Below, one piece after another: positions 18,034 to 26,294 of a stretch of 41,528 bases of DNA. The notes under the pieces were generated by a model. The model was not told where the DNA came from. It saw only the letters and a list, made by a program, of their open reading frames with translations, and did no database searches. Origin of the DNA: an uncultured Eubacteriales bacterium (GTDB lineage: Bacteria; Bacillota; Clostridia; Oscillospirales; Acutalibacteraceae). Position numbers and translations under genes: made by a program. How positions within the stretch are numbered: position 1 is the first letter of the stretch; every line of letters starts with the position of its first letter. The DNA lies in assembly GCA_900315255.1 (NCBI GenBank), contig OMYH01000039.1, positions 1 through 41,528 on the forward strand. Reading direction: 5' to 3'.

Positions 18034-18062
18034 ATTATATCAACAGATCGTCTTTTTGTAAA
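18034..18062 (-). promoter_or_regulatory. Promoter of tatD
   Basis: Read leftward, TTTACA (18062-18057), a 17-base spacer and consensus TATAAT (18039-18034). Confidence 0.75.
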
Positions 18063-18171
18063 GTGCCGTTAGTTTCGAAGAAATGATTTTTTGCATATGA
18101 TTACGCTTATGATCATTATTCCATTTTGATGAAAACGAATAATAAATTTTTTGGAAATTTAAAAAAAGCTA

Positions 18172-18200
18172 TTGTATTTTGTATCGGCATGATGTATACT
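18172..18200 (+). promoter_or_regulatory. Promoter of the HD-domain gene
   Basis: TTGTAT (18172-18177), a 17-base spacer and TATACT (18195-18200), 36 bases upstream of the first ATG. Confidence 0.75.
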
Positions 18201-18235
18201 TAGTTTAATAAAAACAGTTGCCTTGAAAGGGGTGT

Positions 18236-18712
18236 ATGCCAATGGAAACAGAAGCTATGGTTATTGATCACTACGAGTTAGTTCATGCTACCGCGACGGA
18301 GCTGCTGTACAGTTCAAGATTCCATATGACACGGGAGTTCATTCAGCACGGACGGATAAGCGTATATTCTCACTGTTTGTCTGTTGCAATCATGAGTGTG
18401 CGAATAGCAAAGATGCTTCATATAAAAGCTGACTATGAGTCGCTGATCAGAGGCGCGCTGCTTCATGATTATTTTTTGTATGACTGGCATGACAATCCGG
18501 ACGGGAGACATAATCTCCACGGATTCACACATCCGTCAAAGGCTTTGAGGAATGCCCTGGAGGACTTTGAACTGACAAAGAGGGAGTGCGATATAATCAA
18601 GCACCATATGTTCCCGCTTGTTCCCGTTCCTCCGATGTGCCGTGAAGCATGGATAGTTTGCACAGCCGACAAAATTTGCGCTTTGCAGGAAACATTATTC
18701 AAAAGAAGATAA
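18236..18712 (+). CDS. HD-domain phosphohydrolase-like protein
   Basis: This 158-residue protein carries an HD metal-dependent phosphohydrolase fold. Candidate ligands are YSHCLSVA (about residue 43), the HD pair in GALLHDYFLYDWH (about 72), HLH..GFTHP and IIKHHMFPL. ADKICALQE at the end gives the last acidic position. Clostridial relatives are annotated only as HD-domain proteins and the substrate is unknown. ATG 18236 is three bases after AAAGGGG; ATG 18242 has a more usual nine-base gap, so the true protein may be two residues shorter. It is monocistronic, with its own promoter and terminator. Confidence 0.85.
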   Translation: MPMETEAMVIDHYELVHATATELLYSSRFHMTREFIQHGRISVYSHCLSVAIMSVRIAKMLHIKADYESLIRGALLHDYFLYDWHDNPDGRHNLHGFTHPSKALRNALEDFELTKRECDIIKHHMFPLVPVPPMCREAWIVCTADKICALQETLFKRR

Positions 18713-18720
18713 AAAATTTA

Positions 18721-18761
18721 CCCTCTCCGTATCTGAACTGAACAGGTCGGAGAGGGTTTTT
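18721..18761 (+). terminator. Terminator of the HD-domain gene
   Basis: CCCTCTCCG and CGGAGAGGG form a perfect 9-bp stem with an 18-base loop, followed by TTTTT. Confidence 0.87.
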
Positions 18762-18856
18762 AATTATTAAGAACCTTTTTTATGATTTTAGCATATTTAT
18801 TGCTTCGGGGGAATCTGTGAACAGGCTCGCTCGTTATCTGTACAGTTTTTTATCCA

Positions 18857-20452
18857 TTAACCCACTGTCATATCGTCGCTTTCACTTTTTGCAATAAGTG
18901 TAGCCGTGAGAGTTCCTGTCTTTACATTTCCTTTGGAGTCTGTTCGTGCTACGGTAATGCTGATTTTATCGCCGACTTTATGATCTGCAAGAATTTTCTC
19001 AAGATCCTCCATTCCTGTTATTTCGCTGTCGTCAATAGCGGTTATAATATCGCCCGACTGAATTCCTGCAAGCTCGGCAGGGGAGTTGCTCAATACTCTG
19101 GATACATAAGCTCCTGCAGGCCAGTTAAAGCGTGTCTGATATGTTTCGGGTACGCTTGAACCGTATATTCCAAGGTACGGCTTTTCTTCATCCGAAACAT
19201 AAGTCGAGCTCATCAGATCGTTGATGATTGGAGCGGCGTCGGAGATCGGGATAGCATAGCCTGTTCCCTCAACGCTTGTGTCGGAGAGCTTTGCGGAGTT
19301 AATGCCGATAACCTCACCCTTGATGTTAAGCAGTGCTCCGCCGCTGTTGCCGGGGTTGATAGCTGCGTCTGTCTGGATTAGAGTCATTGTTTTGTCTGAG
19401 ATCTGGATCGTTCTCTCCGTTGCGCTGATGTAGCCGACAGTTACCGACTGACCGTAACCGAGCGAGTTGCCGATAGCTATCGCAGGTTCGCCGAGCTTGA
19501 GCGTTGTTGAGTCGCCGAGTGTTGCAACCTTTATCTGTTCTAACGTGTCTGCGCTGATATCGGAAAGCTTTACGGATACTACTGCAAGATCGTTCTCCGA
19601 AGCAGTACCCTTGACCTCTGCGGAGTAAGACTGACCGTCTATGAATTCAATAGCTATCTCCTTGGCGTCTTCGATAACATGGTAGTTTGTGACGATCAGC
19701 AGCTCATCTTCATTCTGACCTATTATGATACCCGAACCGCTGGCGCTTGACTCATATGTCTGACCGCCGTAACCGCCGCCGAAGAAATAGTTGAAATAAC
19801 CGTAATCGTCCATAGTCTGTTCTACAATGGTGTTGATGGCAACCATTGACGGCATAGCATTGTCAACAACATCAGTAATTGTGCTTGGGACCTCTTCGCT
19901 GTCAGAAGATACCGATACGGTTGTTGTGTTTCCAATGACAGGTGTGCTGCTCTTGGAGTCTGATGCAGTTGTGGCAGTAACAGCGGCCGTACTGTGATCG
20001 TCTACATAACGCACGCCTGCATAGAACGAGCCGCCCGAAATTATGAGAGAAGCGCATATCGCAAGGACTGCAAAAAGCGGTCGGCGGTTTTTCTTTTTCT
20101 TCGGAGTGATAACTGCAGGAGCGACAGCCGGCTGCTGCTGCTGCGAAAGGGAGTTATACTCTGTATGCGAAGGCTTTGCCCTCGGGGAATCACTGTAAGA
20201 ATACGGGTTGTAGCGTGACACACTGTTGTTTATGTCAAAGCTGTATGCGCTGTCTGAGCCTGTGGTTTCTTTGCTGTGTACATTATCCTCAACAGGAGAA
20301 TTTTCACTCGGCATAATGTGATCATTCCCGATGTCGCTCTGCGAGAATATCTCACGATCATCTGTCGGCATTGCTGTATACTGCGTATCATCTCTGCCTG
20401 TCATACTGTCCATAAAGTTATCGTTATTAGAACCATTAAATCTTTCGTCCAT
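18857..20452 (-). CDS. htrA: HtrA-like membrane-anchored serine protease with PDZ domain
   Basis: This surface quality-control protease (S1C, DegP/HtrA type) has 531 residues. A disordered acidic and Gln-rich cytosolic stretch occupies 1-118. A KKKKNRR stop and one membrane helix follow (about 125-146). The trypsin-like domain has His258 in VTNYHVI, Asp288 in ENDLAVV and Ser370 in NPGNSGGAL. One PDZ domain (about 425-525) carries YLGIYG and ELAGIQSGDIITAID. The start is set at 20452 (MDERFNG), with GGAGGTATTAATT upstream; an upstream ATG at 20542 would add 30 residues with no ribosome site. It faces away from the ECF sigma gene at 20677, so stress control by that factor is possible but not shown. 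Confidence 0.93.
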   Translation of the reverse strand: MDERFNGSNNDNFMDSMTGRDDTQYTAMPTDDREIFSQSDIGNDHIMPSENSPVEDNVHSKETTGSDSAYSFDINNSVSRYNPYSYSDSPRAKPSHTEYNSLSQQQQPAVAPAVITPKKKKNRRPLFAVLAICASLIISGGSFYAGVRYVDDHSTAAVTATTASDSKSSTPVIGNTTTVSVSSDSEEVPSTITDVVDNAMPSMVAINTIVEQTMDDYGYFNYFFGGGYGGQTYESSASGSGIIIGQNEDELLIVTNYHVIEDAKEIAIEFIDGQSYSAEVKGTASENDLAVVSVKLSDISADTLEQIKVATLGDSTTLKLGEPAIAIGNSLGYGQSVTVGYISATERTIQISDKTMTLIQTDAAINPGNSGGALLNIKGEVIGINSAKLSDTSVEGTGYAIPISDAAPIINDLMSSTYVSDEEKPYLGIYGSSVPETYQTRFNWPAGAYVSRVLSNSPAELAGIQSGDIITAIDDSEITGMEDLEKILADHKVGDKISITVARTDSKGNVKTGTLTATLIAKSESDDMTVG

Positions 20453-20676
20453 AATTAATACCTCCATATGGTCTGAATGTGTTTTGTTTTGTTCTATGTT
20501 TATATTGTATACCGTCAAGCTAAAATCAACCTTAATTTTCACTTTAAATTTACTTAAAAAATATTTATCTAATGCACGAAAAAGCCCTTTTGAATTGTAT
20601 TACTTATGAAAGAACACAGCGTGATTCCCACAACTATAAACTTTAATCCTATAACTAAAACGGGGGGTGATAGAAT

Positions 20677-21147
20677 ATGTCTACTTCTTCAGACGTCAAA
20701 GAACAGACAGAGAAAATCATCAGACAGTATGCAGATATGATATATCGGATCGCATTTCAGAATCTTAAAAACAGAGCGGACGCAGAGGACGTCTTCGGAG
20801 AAGTCTGTGTAGCGCTGTTGTCAAAGGATGTGCCGGAGGAAGAGCCTCATCTGAAGCACTGGATAATACGTGTGACAATAAACAAATGTCACAATATCCA
20901 AAAATCTTCGTGGCACACAAAAACCGAGCGGATAGACGAGTTGAAAGAGCCTGTATATGAAGAAAACAGCGATATTTTCGAAGAACTGTGGCAGCTCCCC
21001 GAGAAGTACAGAAACGTGATATATCTCTATTACTACGAGGGCTACACAATACAGGAGATAGGGCAGATACTCAAAAAAAGCCCTAATACAGTCAGCTCGT
21101 GGCTTACACGGGCAAGAAAAAAACTAAAGGCTATACTTATGGAATGA
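20677..21147 (+). CDS. ECF-type RNA polymerase sigma factor
   Basis: This 156-residue extracytoplasmic-function sigma factor has two conserved parts. The region 2 helix YADMIYRIAFQNLKNRADAE is followed by DVFGEVCVALL. The region 4 helix-turn-helix is LPEKYRNVIYLYYYEGYTIQEI with NTVSSWLTRARKKLKAIL. A GGGGGGTGATAGAAT site precedes the ATG. The next gene, ten bases later, encodes a single-pass membrane protein, the usual arrangement for a sigma/anti-sigma pair. The target promoter sequence cannot be told from this window. Confidence 0.93.
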   Translation: MSTSSDVKEQTEKIIRQYADMIYRIAFQNLKNRADAEDVFGEVCVALLSKDVPEEEPHLKHWIIRVTINKCHNIQKSSWHTKTERIDELKEPVYEENSDIFEELWQLPEKYRNVIYLYYYEGYTIQEIGQILKKSPNTVSSWLTRARKKLKAILME

Positions 21148-21157
21148 GGTGTTTATT

Positions 21158-22117
21158 ATGAATGAAAACAGATACGCAGAAACTATCGGCAGGCTTAAAT
21201 TATCGGACGAGGCTCTGGCAAAGGGTATTGAACGCATGAAAAACTACGAAGATAAAGGGAAGGTGGTACATATGAAAAGCAGGTTTATAAGTATAAAAAC
21301 AGCGGTGGCGGCAATGCTTGTTCTTGCGGTAGGTGTAGGCGCAGTTTTTGCAGGAAATATCATTAATGCGGGAACACAGCCAAAAAAGAACACATTTATG
21401 CTCACGGCGAATGCACAGGAGCTGTCGTATGACAACAAAATAGAACTACGAGGTTTTGATGGGAATTCTTTAAGCGAACTTGCAAATATCTACCATGGCG
21501 TTGTTAATATTGCGCTGGGATTACAGATGCCCATAAAATGCGAGGGCACTGATATTGAAAGCGTAACGTATGCGGTAAAGGACTACTGCGAAGAAGATCC
21601 GGCAGTATTATGCTTTTTGTTAGGAACGGATTACGCAGAAAAATTGTCCTTTGAAAACATTCGATATGATTCCTGGCACATGGCTCCACACAGAGACAAG
21701 GGTCATACCTATGAAGAACGGTACAAACCGGTCTATGTAGCGACAGAATACAATGTAGCTTATGAAGATCAGCCCGAATTGGAAGAATTCGATTTGATTG
21801 ACGGATACTATAGAGGAGAGGTACCCGTTTCGTTATCAATAGCATTTAATGATGAGCGTGAGTCGTTAGGCGGTGCGTCTTATAAAAGCTTTGAAGAGAT
21901 TTACGAAAACAACTATGCTAATCCCGATCCTCATAATTTCTTTACAGATTCGTTTCTTGAGCTATTTGAGAAACATAAGGACGAGATGAAGATTTATGTC
22001 ACGGTAAACTTCACCGACGGAACATCTCAGACACAGACAATACAGCTGTTCTGTGAGCCGAGTGATGATCATACCAATTGCTTCATGAGCTTTTACGGTA
22101 TGCTTATTGAAGAATAA
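21158..22117 (+). CDS. Single-pass membrane protein, putative anti-sigma partner
   Basis: The protein has 319 residues. The cytosolic N-terminus (about 1-38) includes EALAKGIERMKNYEDKGKVV, one membrane helix follows (about 44-66, IKTAVAAMLVLAVGVGAVFAG), and then an extracytoplasmic domain of about 250 residues. That domain is acidic, with no signature I recognise. The layout and the position directly after an ECF sigma gene suggest an anti-sigma or sensing role (inference). No zinc-binding HxxxCxxC anti-sigma motif is visible. The start at ATG 21158 has GAGGTGTTTATT upstream and follows the sigma stop by ten bases, so the two are probably co-translated. A terminator follows. Confidence 0.75.
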   Translation: MNENRYAETIGRLKLSDEALAKGIERMKNYEDKGKVVHMKSRFISIKTAVAAMLVLAVGVGAVFAGNIINAGTQPKKNTFMLTANAQELSYDNKIELRGFDGNSLSELANIYHGVVNIALGLQMPIKCEGTDIESVTYAVKDYCEEDPAVLCFLLGTDYAEKLSFENIRYDSWHMAPHRDKGHTYEERYKPVYVATEYNVAYEDQPELEEFDLIDGYYRGEVPVSLSIAFNDERESLGGASYKSFEEIYENNYANPDPHNFFTDSFLELFEKHKDEMKIYVTVNFTDGTSQTQTIQLFCEPSDDHTNCFMSFYGMLIEE

Positions 22118-22149
22118 TTACAGTATTCCCTCATTAATAATATATCAGT

Positions 22150-22186
22150 ACAGGTGGTCTGTGTAATGCAGGCCGCCTGTGCTTTT
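22150..22186 (+). terminator. Terminator of the sigma/anti-sigma operon
   Basis: ACAGGTGGTCTG and CAGGCCGCCTGT form a 12-bp stem with one mismatch and a 7-base loop, followed by GCTTTTG. Confidence 0.8.
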
Positions 22187-22257
22187 GCAAAAAAATTGTA
22201 CCAATATTTTTTGGTTTTGTACTATTTGACAAAAATATTATCATACCGTATTTTCCG

Positions 22258-22286
22258 TTGAAAACGATCGGCTTATATGCTATAAT
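22258..22286 (+). promoter_or_regulatory. Promoter of typA
   Basis: TTGAAA (22258-22263), a 17-base spacer and perfect TATAAT (22281-22286). Confidence 0.85.
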
Positions 22287-22328
22287 TTATAGGTTGAATT
22301 ATATAATAAAGAAAAAGAGGTAAGGAAT

Positions 22329-24146
22329 GTGAGTAAGAGAGAAAATCTTAGGAATGTTGCTATAATTGCGCACGTTGACCACGGAAAGACTACGCTTGTG
22401 GATCAGCTTTTGCTGCAGAGCGGTACATTTCGGGAGAACGAAGCTGTTGCCGAAAGAGTTATGGATAACGGCGATCTTGAACGTGAGAGAGGCATTACGA
22501 TACTTTCAAAAAACACATCCGTAATGTATAACGGAACAAAAATAAATATAGTTGACACTCCCGGACACGCTGATTTCGGCGGTGAGGTGGAGCGTATCCT
22601 TATGACGGTTGACGGCGTTCTGCTGCTTGTCGACGCATTCGAGGGCTGTATGCCGCAGACAAGATTTGTACTGAAAAAGGCTCTCGGTCTGGGCAAAAAG
22701 CCGCTTGTTGTCATCAATAAGATCGACCGCCCCGGCGCACGTCCTGCCGAAATCATAGACGAGGTTCTTGACCTTTTCATCGAGCTTGGTGCAGATGACG
22801 ATCAGCTTGAATTCCCCGTTGTGTATGCGTCGGGCAGAGATGGTTACGCAACCCTCGATCCCGATGAACCGGGTACGGATATGAAGCCGCTGTTTGATAA
22901 GATCATCGAGGAGATCCCCGCACCTGAGGGTGATTTTGACGCAGGATTACAGCTGCTGTTTTCTAATATAGACTATGATGATTATATCGGCAGAATAGGT
23001 ATCGGAAGAGTAGAGAGAGGTACTGTAAAGATCGGTCAGCAGGTCGCACTTTGCCAGAAGGACGGCAGCGTCAGGAACGCAAAAATCGTTAAGCTGTATC
23101 AGTTCGAGGGACTCAAGAGAGTTGAAGCCGAGAGCGCCACGGTCGGAGATATAGTAGCCGTGAGCGGTATTGCTGATCTCAATATCGGAGAAACAGCGTG
23201 CTCCGTTGATTGTATTGAGCCGCTGCCTTTCATAAAAATTGACGAACCTACGGTATCTATGATGTTTTTAGTGAATAACAGCCCGTTTGCAGGTAAAGAC
23301 GGTAAATTCGTTACGTCAAGAAATATCCGTGACAGGCTTTTCAAAGAGGTAGAAACTAACGTTGCTATGCGTGTTGAAGAGACAGATTCCGCCGATACGT
23401 TCAGAGTGTCGGGCAGAGGCGAGCTGCATTTGTCGATCCTTATAGAGCAGATGAGACGTCAGGGATATGAGTTCCAGGTGTCACGCCCGACCGTTATCTA
23501 CAAAAACATAGACGGCGTTATGAGCGAGCCAATCGAATATCTTATTATCGAAGTACCCGAGGCTTATGTTGGCGCTGTTATGGAGAAGTTAGGTTCGAGG
23601 AAAGCCGAGCTTATCGATATGGGTACGAGAGACGGCGGCACAACTCATATCGAGTACAGAATACCCGCAAGAGGACTTATGGGCTATCGTTCGGAGTTCT
23701 TGACGGATACCAACGGCAACGGCATTATGAACCATGTGTTCGACGGATACGAGCCGTACAAGGGCGATATTGCCACACGTCACCAGGGCTCGCTCATCGC
23801 TCACGAAACAGGCGATTCCACAGGCTACGGACTTTTCCAGGTGCAGGACAGAGGCAGGTTGTTTATCGGACCCGGTGTACCCGTATACGAGGGAATGGTA
23901 GTAGGCGTCAGTCCGAAGAGTGAGGATATCACGGTAAATGTATGCAAGAAGAAGCATATCACAAACACACGTGCGTCCGGCTCGGACGAAGCACTTAAGC
24001 TTACTCCGCCGACAATAATGAGCCTTGACCAGTGTCTGGAGTTTATCGCAGAAGATGAGCTTGTCGAGGTAACGCCGAAAAATATAAGGATCAGAAAAAC
24101 TATTCTCAGCAAGGAACAGAGAATGAAGAAGCAGTTTAAGAAATAA
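22329..24146 (+). CDS. typA: Translational GTPase TypA/BipA
   Basis: This ribosome-associated GTPase helps 50S assembly and growth at low temperature or under stress. The 605 residues are the usual length. Its G motifs are in order: G1 AHVDHGKTTLVDQLL, G2 near RERGITI, G3 DTPGHADFGGEVERIL and G4 NKIDRPGARP. The beta-barrel domain II and the EF-G-like domains III and V follow (SGRGELHLSILIEQMRRQG, RGLMGYRSEFLTDTNG). The basic C-terminal domain ends EQRMKKQFKK. The start is GTG 22329 after GAGGTAAGGAAT. Its own promoter lies 43 bases upstream. Confidence 0.97.
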   Translation: MSKRENLRNVAIIAHVDHGKTTLVDQLLLQSGTFRENEAVAERVMDNGDLERERGITILSKNTSVMYNGTKINIVDTPGHADFGGEVERILMTVDGVLLLVDAFEGCMPQTRFVLKKALGLGKKPLVVINKIDRPGARPAEIIDEVLDLFIELGADDDQLEFPVVYASGRDGYATLDPDEPGTDMKPLFDKIIEEIPAPEGDFDAGLQLLFSNIDYDDYIGRIGIGRVERGTVKIGQQVALCQKDGSVRNAKIVKLYQFEGLKRVEAESATVGDIVAVSGIADLNIGETACSVDCIEPLPFIKIDEPTVSMMFLVNNSPFAGKDGKFVTSRNIRDRLFKEVETNVAMRVEETDSADTFRVSGRGELHLSILIEQMRRQGYEFQVSRPTVIYKNIDGVMSEPIEYLIIEVPEAYVGAVMEKLGSRKAELIDMGTRDGGTTHIEYRIPARGLMGYRSEFLTDTNGNGIMNHVFDGYEPYKGDIATRHQGSLIAHETGDSTGYGLFQVQDRGRLFIGPGVPVYEGMVVGVSPKSEDITVNVCKKKHITNTRASGSDEALKLTPPTIMSLDQCLEFIAEDELVEVTPKNIRIRKTILSKEQRMKKQFKK

Positions 24147-24237
24147 ATTAGGAATGAGAAGTTAGGAGTCGAGAATGATTATTGATGTGCTGTTCCGGAC
24201 TCCTGATGAATTATGAACGAGGAGTAAAAAATAAATC

Positions 24238-25131
24238 ATGAACTTTGTAATTCTTGATTTGGAGTGGAACAGTTCATACAGCAAAAAATCAAAGGGATTT
24301 ATAAGCGAGATAATCGAATTCGGCGCAGTAAAGTTTGACGAGGATTTTAATATTACCGGTACGTTTTCCAGGCTTGTATCTCCCCAGGTAGGGAAGAAGC
24401 TCTCAGGCAAGGTCAAGGAGCTGACAAACATCAGCAACGAAGAGCTTGCGGCAGACGGCAATACATATACTCATGTTCTCAGCAAGTTCAAGAAATTCCT
24501 GTCGTCCGATGATATTCTCATGACATGGGGTACTTGCGATATTCTTGCGATAATGGAAAACAACGAGTATTACAACAAGACTGCCGACATAGAGTTCATT
24601 GAGAAATATGTTGATATTCAGCGGTACTGTGCCGAAATGCTCGGCGTATATAACGCAGGACAGCAGCTCGGTCTGCTCCCTGCGGCTCAGCAGGTGGGAA
24701 TTGACCTCACAGATGTTGTTCGTCACAGAGCGCTGCAGGATTCGATGATGTCTATGGACATATTCGCAAAGCTGTATGACAAAAAGAAGCTGGAGGACTT
24801 TATCGAAACAGGCAGCGAATTATATTATCGTCTGACCTTCAAGCCGTACTACCTTACCGATATGAACCATCCGCTTGTAAATAAGGGAGAGTTTAATTTT
24901 GTATGCGATAAATGCGGCGGTCCGATGAGAACAGAGAAGGATTGGGCATTGAGGAACAGAGGCTTTATCGCAACGCTTTTCTGCGATAGATGCCGCAGAA
25001 AGATGACGGGAAAGGTGCGCTTTAAGATAAACTACAACGGTATGTCTATCAAGAAAAGACTCCTGCCGTGCGAAGAAAACGAAGATAGCAAAGAGAGCAG
25101 CGATAATAACGAGGAGCAGAGCGCATCATGA
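24238..25131 (+). CDS. DnaQ-like 3'-5' exonuclease with C-terminal zinc ribbon
   Basis: This DEDDh-type exonuclease starts with VILDLEWNSS (the DxE metal pair) and continues IIEFGAVKFDEDF. Further conserved positions are in MTWGTCDILAI and HRALQDSMMSM (the HxxxxD ligand pair). After about residue 200 an extra domain carries CDKCGGPM and, 25 residues later, CDRCRRKM, a four-cysteine zinc ribbon; an acidic serine-rich tail follows. The N-terminal part matches KapD/Sof-type exonucleases. The ribbon is an addition that may bind RNA or DNA (inference). Its TGA overlaps the ATG of the HAD gene (ATGA), so the two are translationally coupled. Confidence 0.85.
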   Translation: MNFVILDLEWNSSYSKKSKGFISEIIEFGAVKFDEDFNITGTFSRLVSPQVGKKLSGKVKELTNISNEELAADGNTYTHVLSKFKKFLSSDDILMTWGTCDILAIMENNEYYNKTADIEFIEKYVDIQRYCAEMLGVYNAGQQLGLLPAAQQVGIDLTDVVRHRALQDSMMSMDIFAKLYDKKKLEDFIETGSELYYRLTFKPYYLTDMNHPLVNKGEFNFVCDKCGGPMRTEKDWALRNRGFIATLFCDRCRRKMTGKVRFKINYNGMSIKKRLLPCEENEDSKESSDNNEEQSAS

Positions 25132-25811
25132 GATACAAAAATATAATCTGGGATTATAACGGCACTATAATAGACGACGCACAGCTTGCGGTTGACGCAG
25201 AGAATGTTGTGCTAAGTTCCTATGGACTGCCCGAGATCGACATTGATTTTTATATGAGAGAATGCGAAATGCCGATAATAAATTTTTACAGGAAGATTTT
25301 TCCCGATTTTGACAGCTTCGACTTTTCCGAGATAGCAAAGCGTTTTCTGCATAATTATGATAAGCTGTTCCCGACAGCCAAGGTGTTTCCCGAGGTTACG
25401 GATATGATAAGCAAGCTGAGCTGCAGCGGTATACGGCAGGGTGTGATATCAGGATTTGAAAGCGGCAGACTGAGGGACAGTCTGAAGGGCTTCGGACTTG
25501 ACGGGTATTTTGAATTCATGTCAGGCTCAGATGATATAGACTGCGGCGACAAAAGCGATCGTGCGGTTGCCGTATGCCGAAAAAACGGTTTTTCACCGAG
25601 CGAAACCTTGTTTGTAGGCGATATGTATCATGACTATGAAACCGCACAAAAGGTCGGAGCTGACTGCGTTCTGATAGCAAAGGGACATCAGGGGGCAGAG
25701 GTACTGAGAAAATACGGCGTAACCGTTCTTAACAGCGCAGGAGATCTTTCGGAATATTTTAAGGAGACACTGATTAAATCGAGTGCCGAAGTTGCGCCGT
25801 CAGATTTTTAG
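25128..25811 (+). CDS. HAD-superfamily phosphatase (PGP-like), tail replaced by MITE
   Basis: This is a haloacid-dehalogenase-type hydrolase, similar to phosphoglycolate phosphatases. Motif I is IIWDYNGTIIDD (nucleophile Asp; the usual second Asp is in DYNGT form), motif II is QGVISGFESG, and motif IV is FVGDMYHDYETAQKVGADC. The first 210 residues look complete. From residue 211 the chain runs into MITE copy 3 and ends KETLIKSSAEVAPSDF, encoded by the element. The natural end was probably within a few residues of this point, so the enzyme may still work. It overlaps the exonuclease gene by four bases; a joint role in nucleotide or RNA turnover is plausible but unproven. Confidence 0.85.
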   Translation: MRYKNIIWDYNGTIIDDAQLAVDAENVVLSSYGLPEIDIDFYMRECEMPIINFYRKIFPDFDSFDFSEIAKRFLHNYDKLFPTAKVFPEVTDMISKLSCSGIRQGVISGFESGRLRDSLKGFGLDGYFEFMSGSDDIDCGDKSDRAVAVCRKNGFSPSETLFVGDMYHDYETAQKVGADCVLIAKGHQGAEVLRKYGVTVLNSAGDLSEYFKETLIKSSAEVAPSDF

Positions 25812-25853
25812 GCAAATTGTGCGAAAAATCCGCAGGAATACTGACGTATTTCA
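25759..25853 (+). repeat. MITE copy 3, left half only
   Basis: TTAA (25759-25762), GGAGACACTGATTAAAT and about 74 further bases are nearly identical to copy 2, with two differences seen by eye. Homology stops abruptly after GTATTTCA at 25853. The right half and the closing TTAA are missing, which indicates a deletion or recombination with the sequence that follows. Confidence 0.85.
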
Positions 25854-25862
25854 CTTTTTCCA

Positions 25863-26120
25863 AGGGAACTATCTGCGCCCCTCTCTCTTATCTTAGAAAA
25901 AGAGCTTGACGCAGGAAATATAATTACCGAAACGTACCTTGGCAGATTTACGGGCGTGACGGAGGAGCTATTCTTTGTTTTTTTGAAATATCCGTTTAAA
26001 ACGGAAATAAAAGAGCTTGAAGGATTGATCTATTGTGAGATAAACGACCGCCATTATTGGAAAGCCGAATATCGTGATGTTCATGCTCATCAGATACTTG
26101 CTTGTGGGTTTGGCGAGTGA
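25863..26120 (+). pseudogene. 3' remnant of an unknown gene fused to the broken MITE
   Basis: One frame stays open from inside the MITE border to TGA at 26118-26120 and reads like real protein: ILEKELDAGNIITETYLGRF, then LFFVFLKYPF and NDRHYWKAEYRD, ending ILACGFGE. It has no start codon or ribosome site, so it is the last 85 or so codons of a gene whose 5' part was lost in the same event that removed the right half of the MITE. I do not recognise the family. The stretch from here to the marR promoter holds nothing else. Confidence 0.6.
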
Positions 26121-26206
26121 TATCTGTGATATTGCACGAATAATTACGCTGATCAAGTGTGGATTACAGCTGTATGCCGAAAAGCAAGGCTCTTCATATA
26201 TAAGAA

Positions 26207-26266
26207 TTGACATCATTTATAGTAAAGGTTTATAATGTTAGCACACGAACAATCAGTGTGCTGACA
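26207..26266 (+). promoter_or_regulatory. marR-ABC operon promoter with overlapping operator
   Basis: TTGACA (26207-26212), an 18-base spacer and TATAAT (26231-26236). TGTTAGCACAC (26236-26246) and GTGTGCTGACA (26256-26266) form an 11-base inverted repeat with one mismatch. It starts at the -10 box and covers the likely transcription start. This is where an autorepressing MarR protein would bind. Confidence 0.85.
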
Positions 26267-26294
26267 TTTTTTTCGAAAAAAAGGAGGTGCTTTT

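Noticed and set aside
24147..24237. Purine-rich spacer between typA and the exonuclease gene (GGAATGAGAAG, GGAGTCGAG)
   Set aside because: It looks like a degenerate repeat, but no unit recurs clearly enough to call, and nothing else is present.
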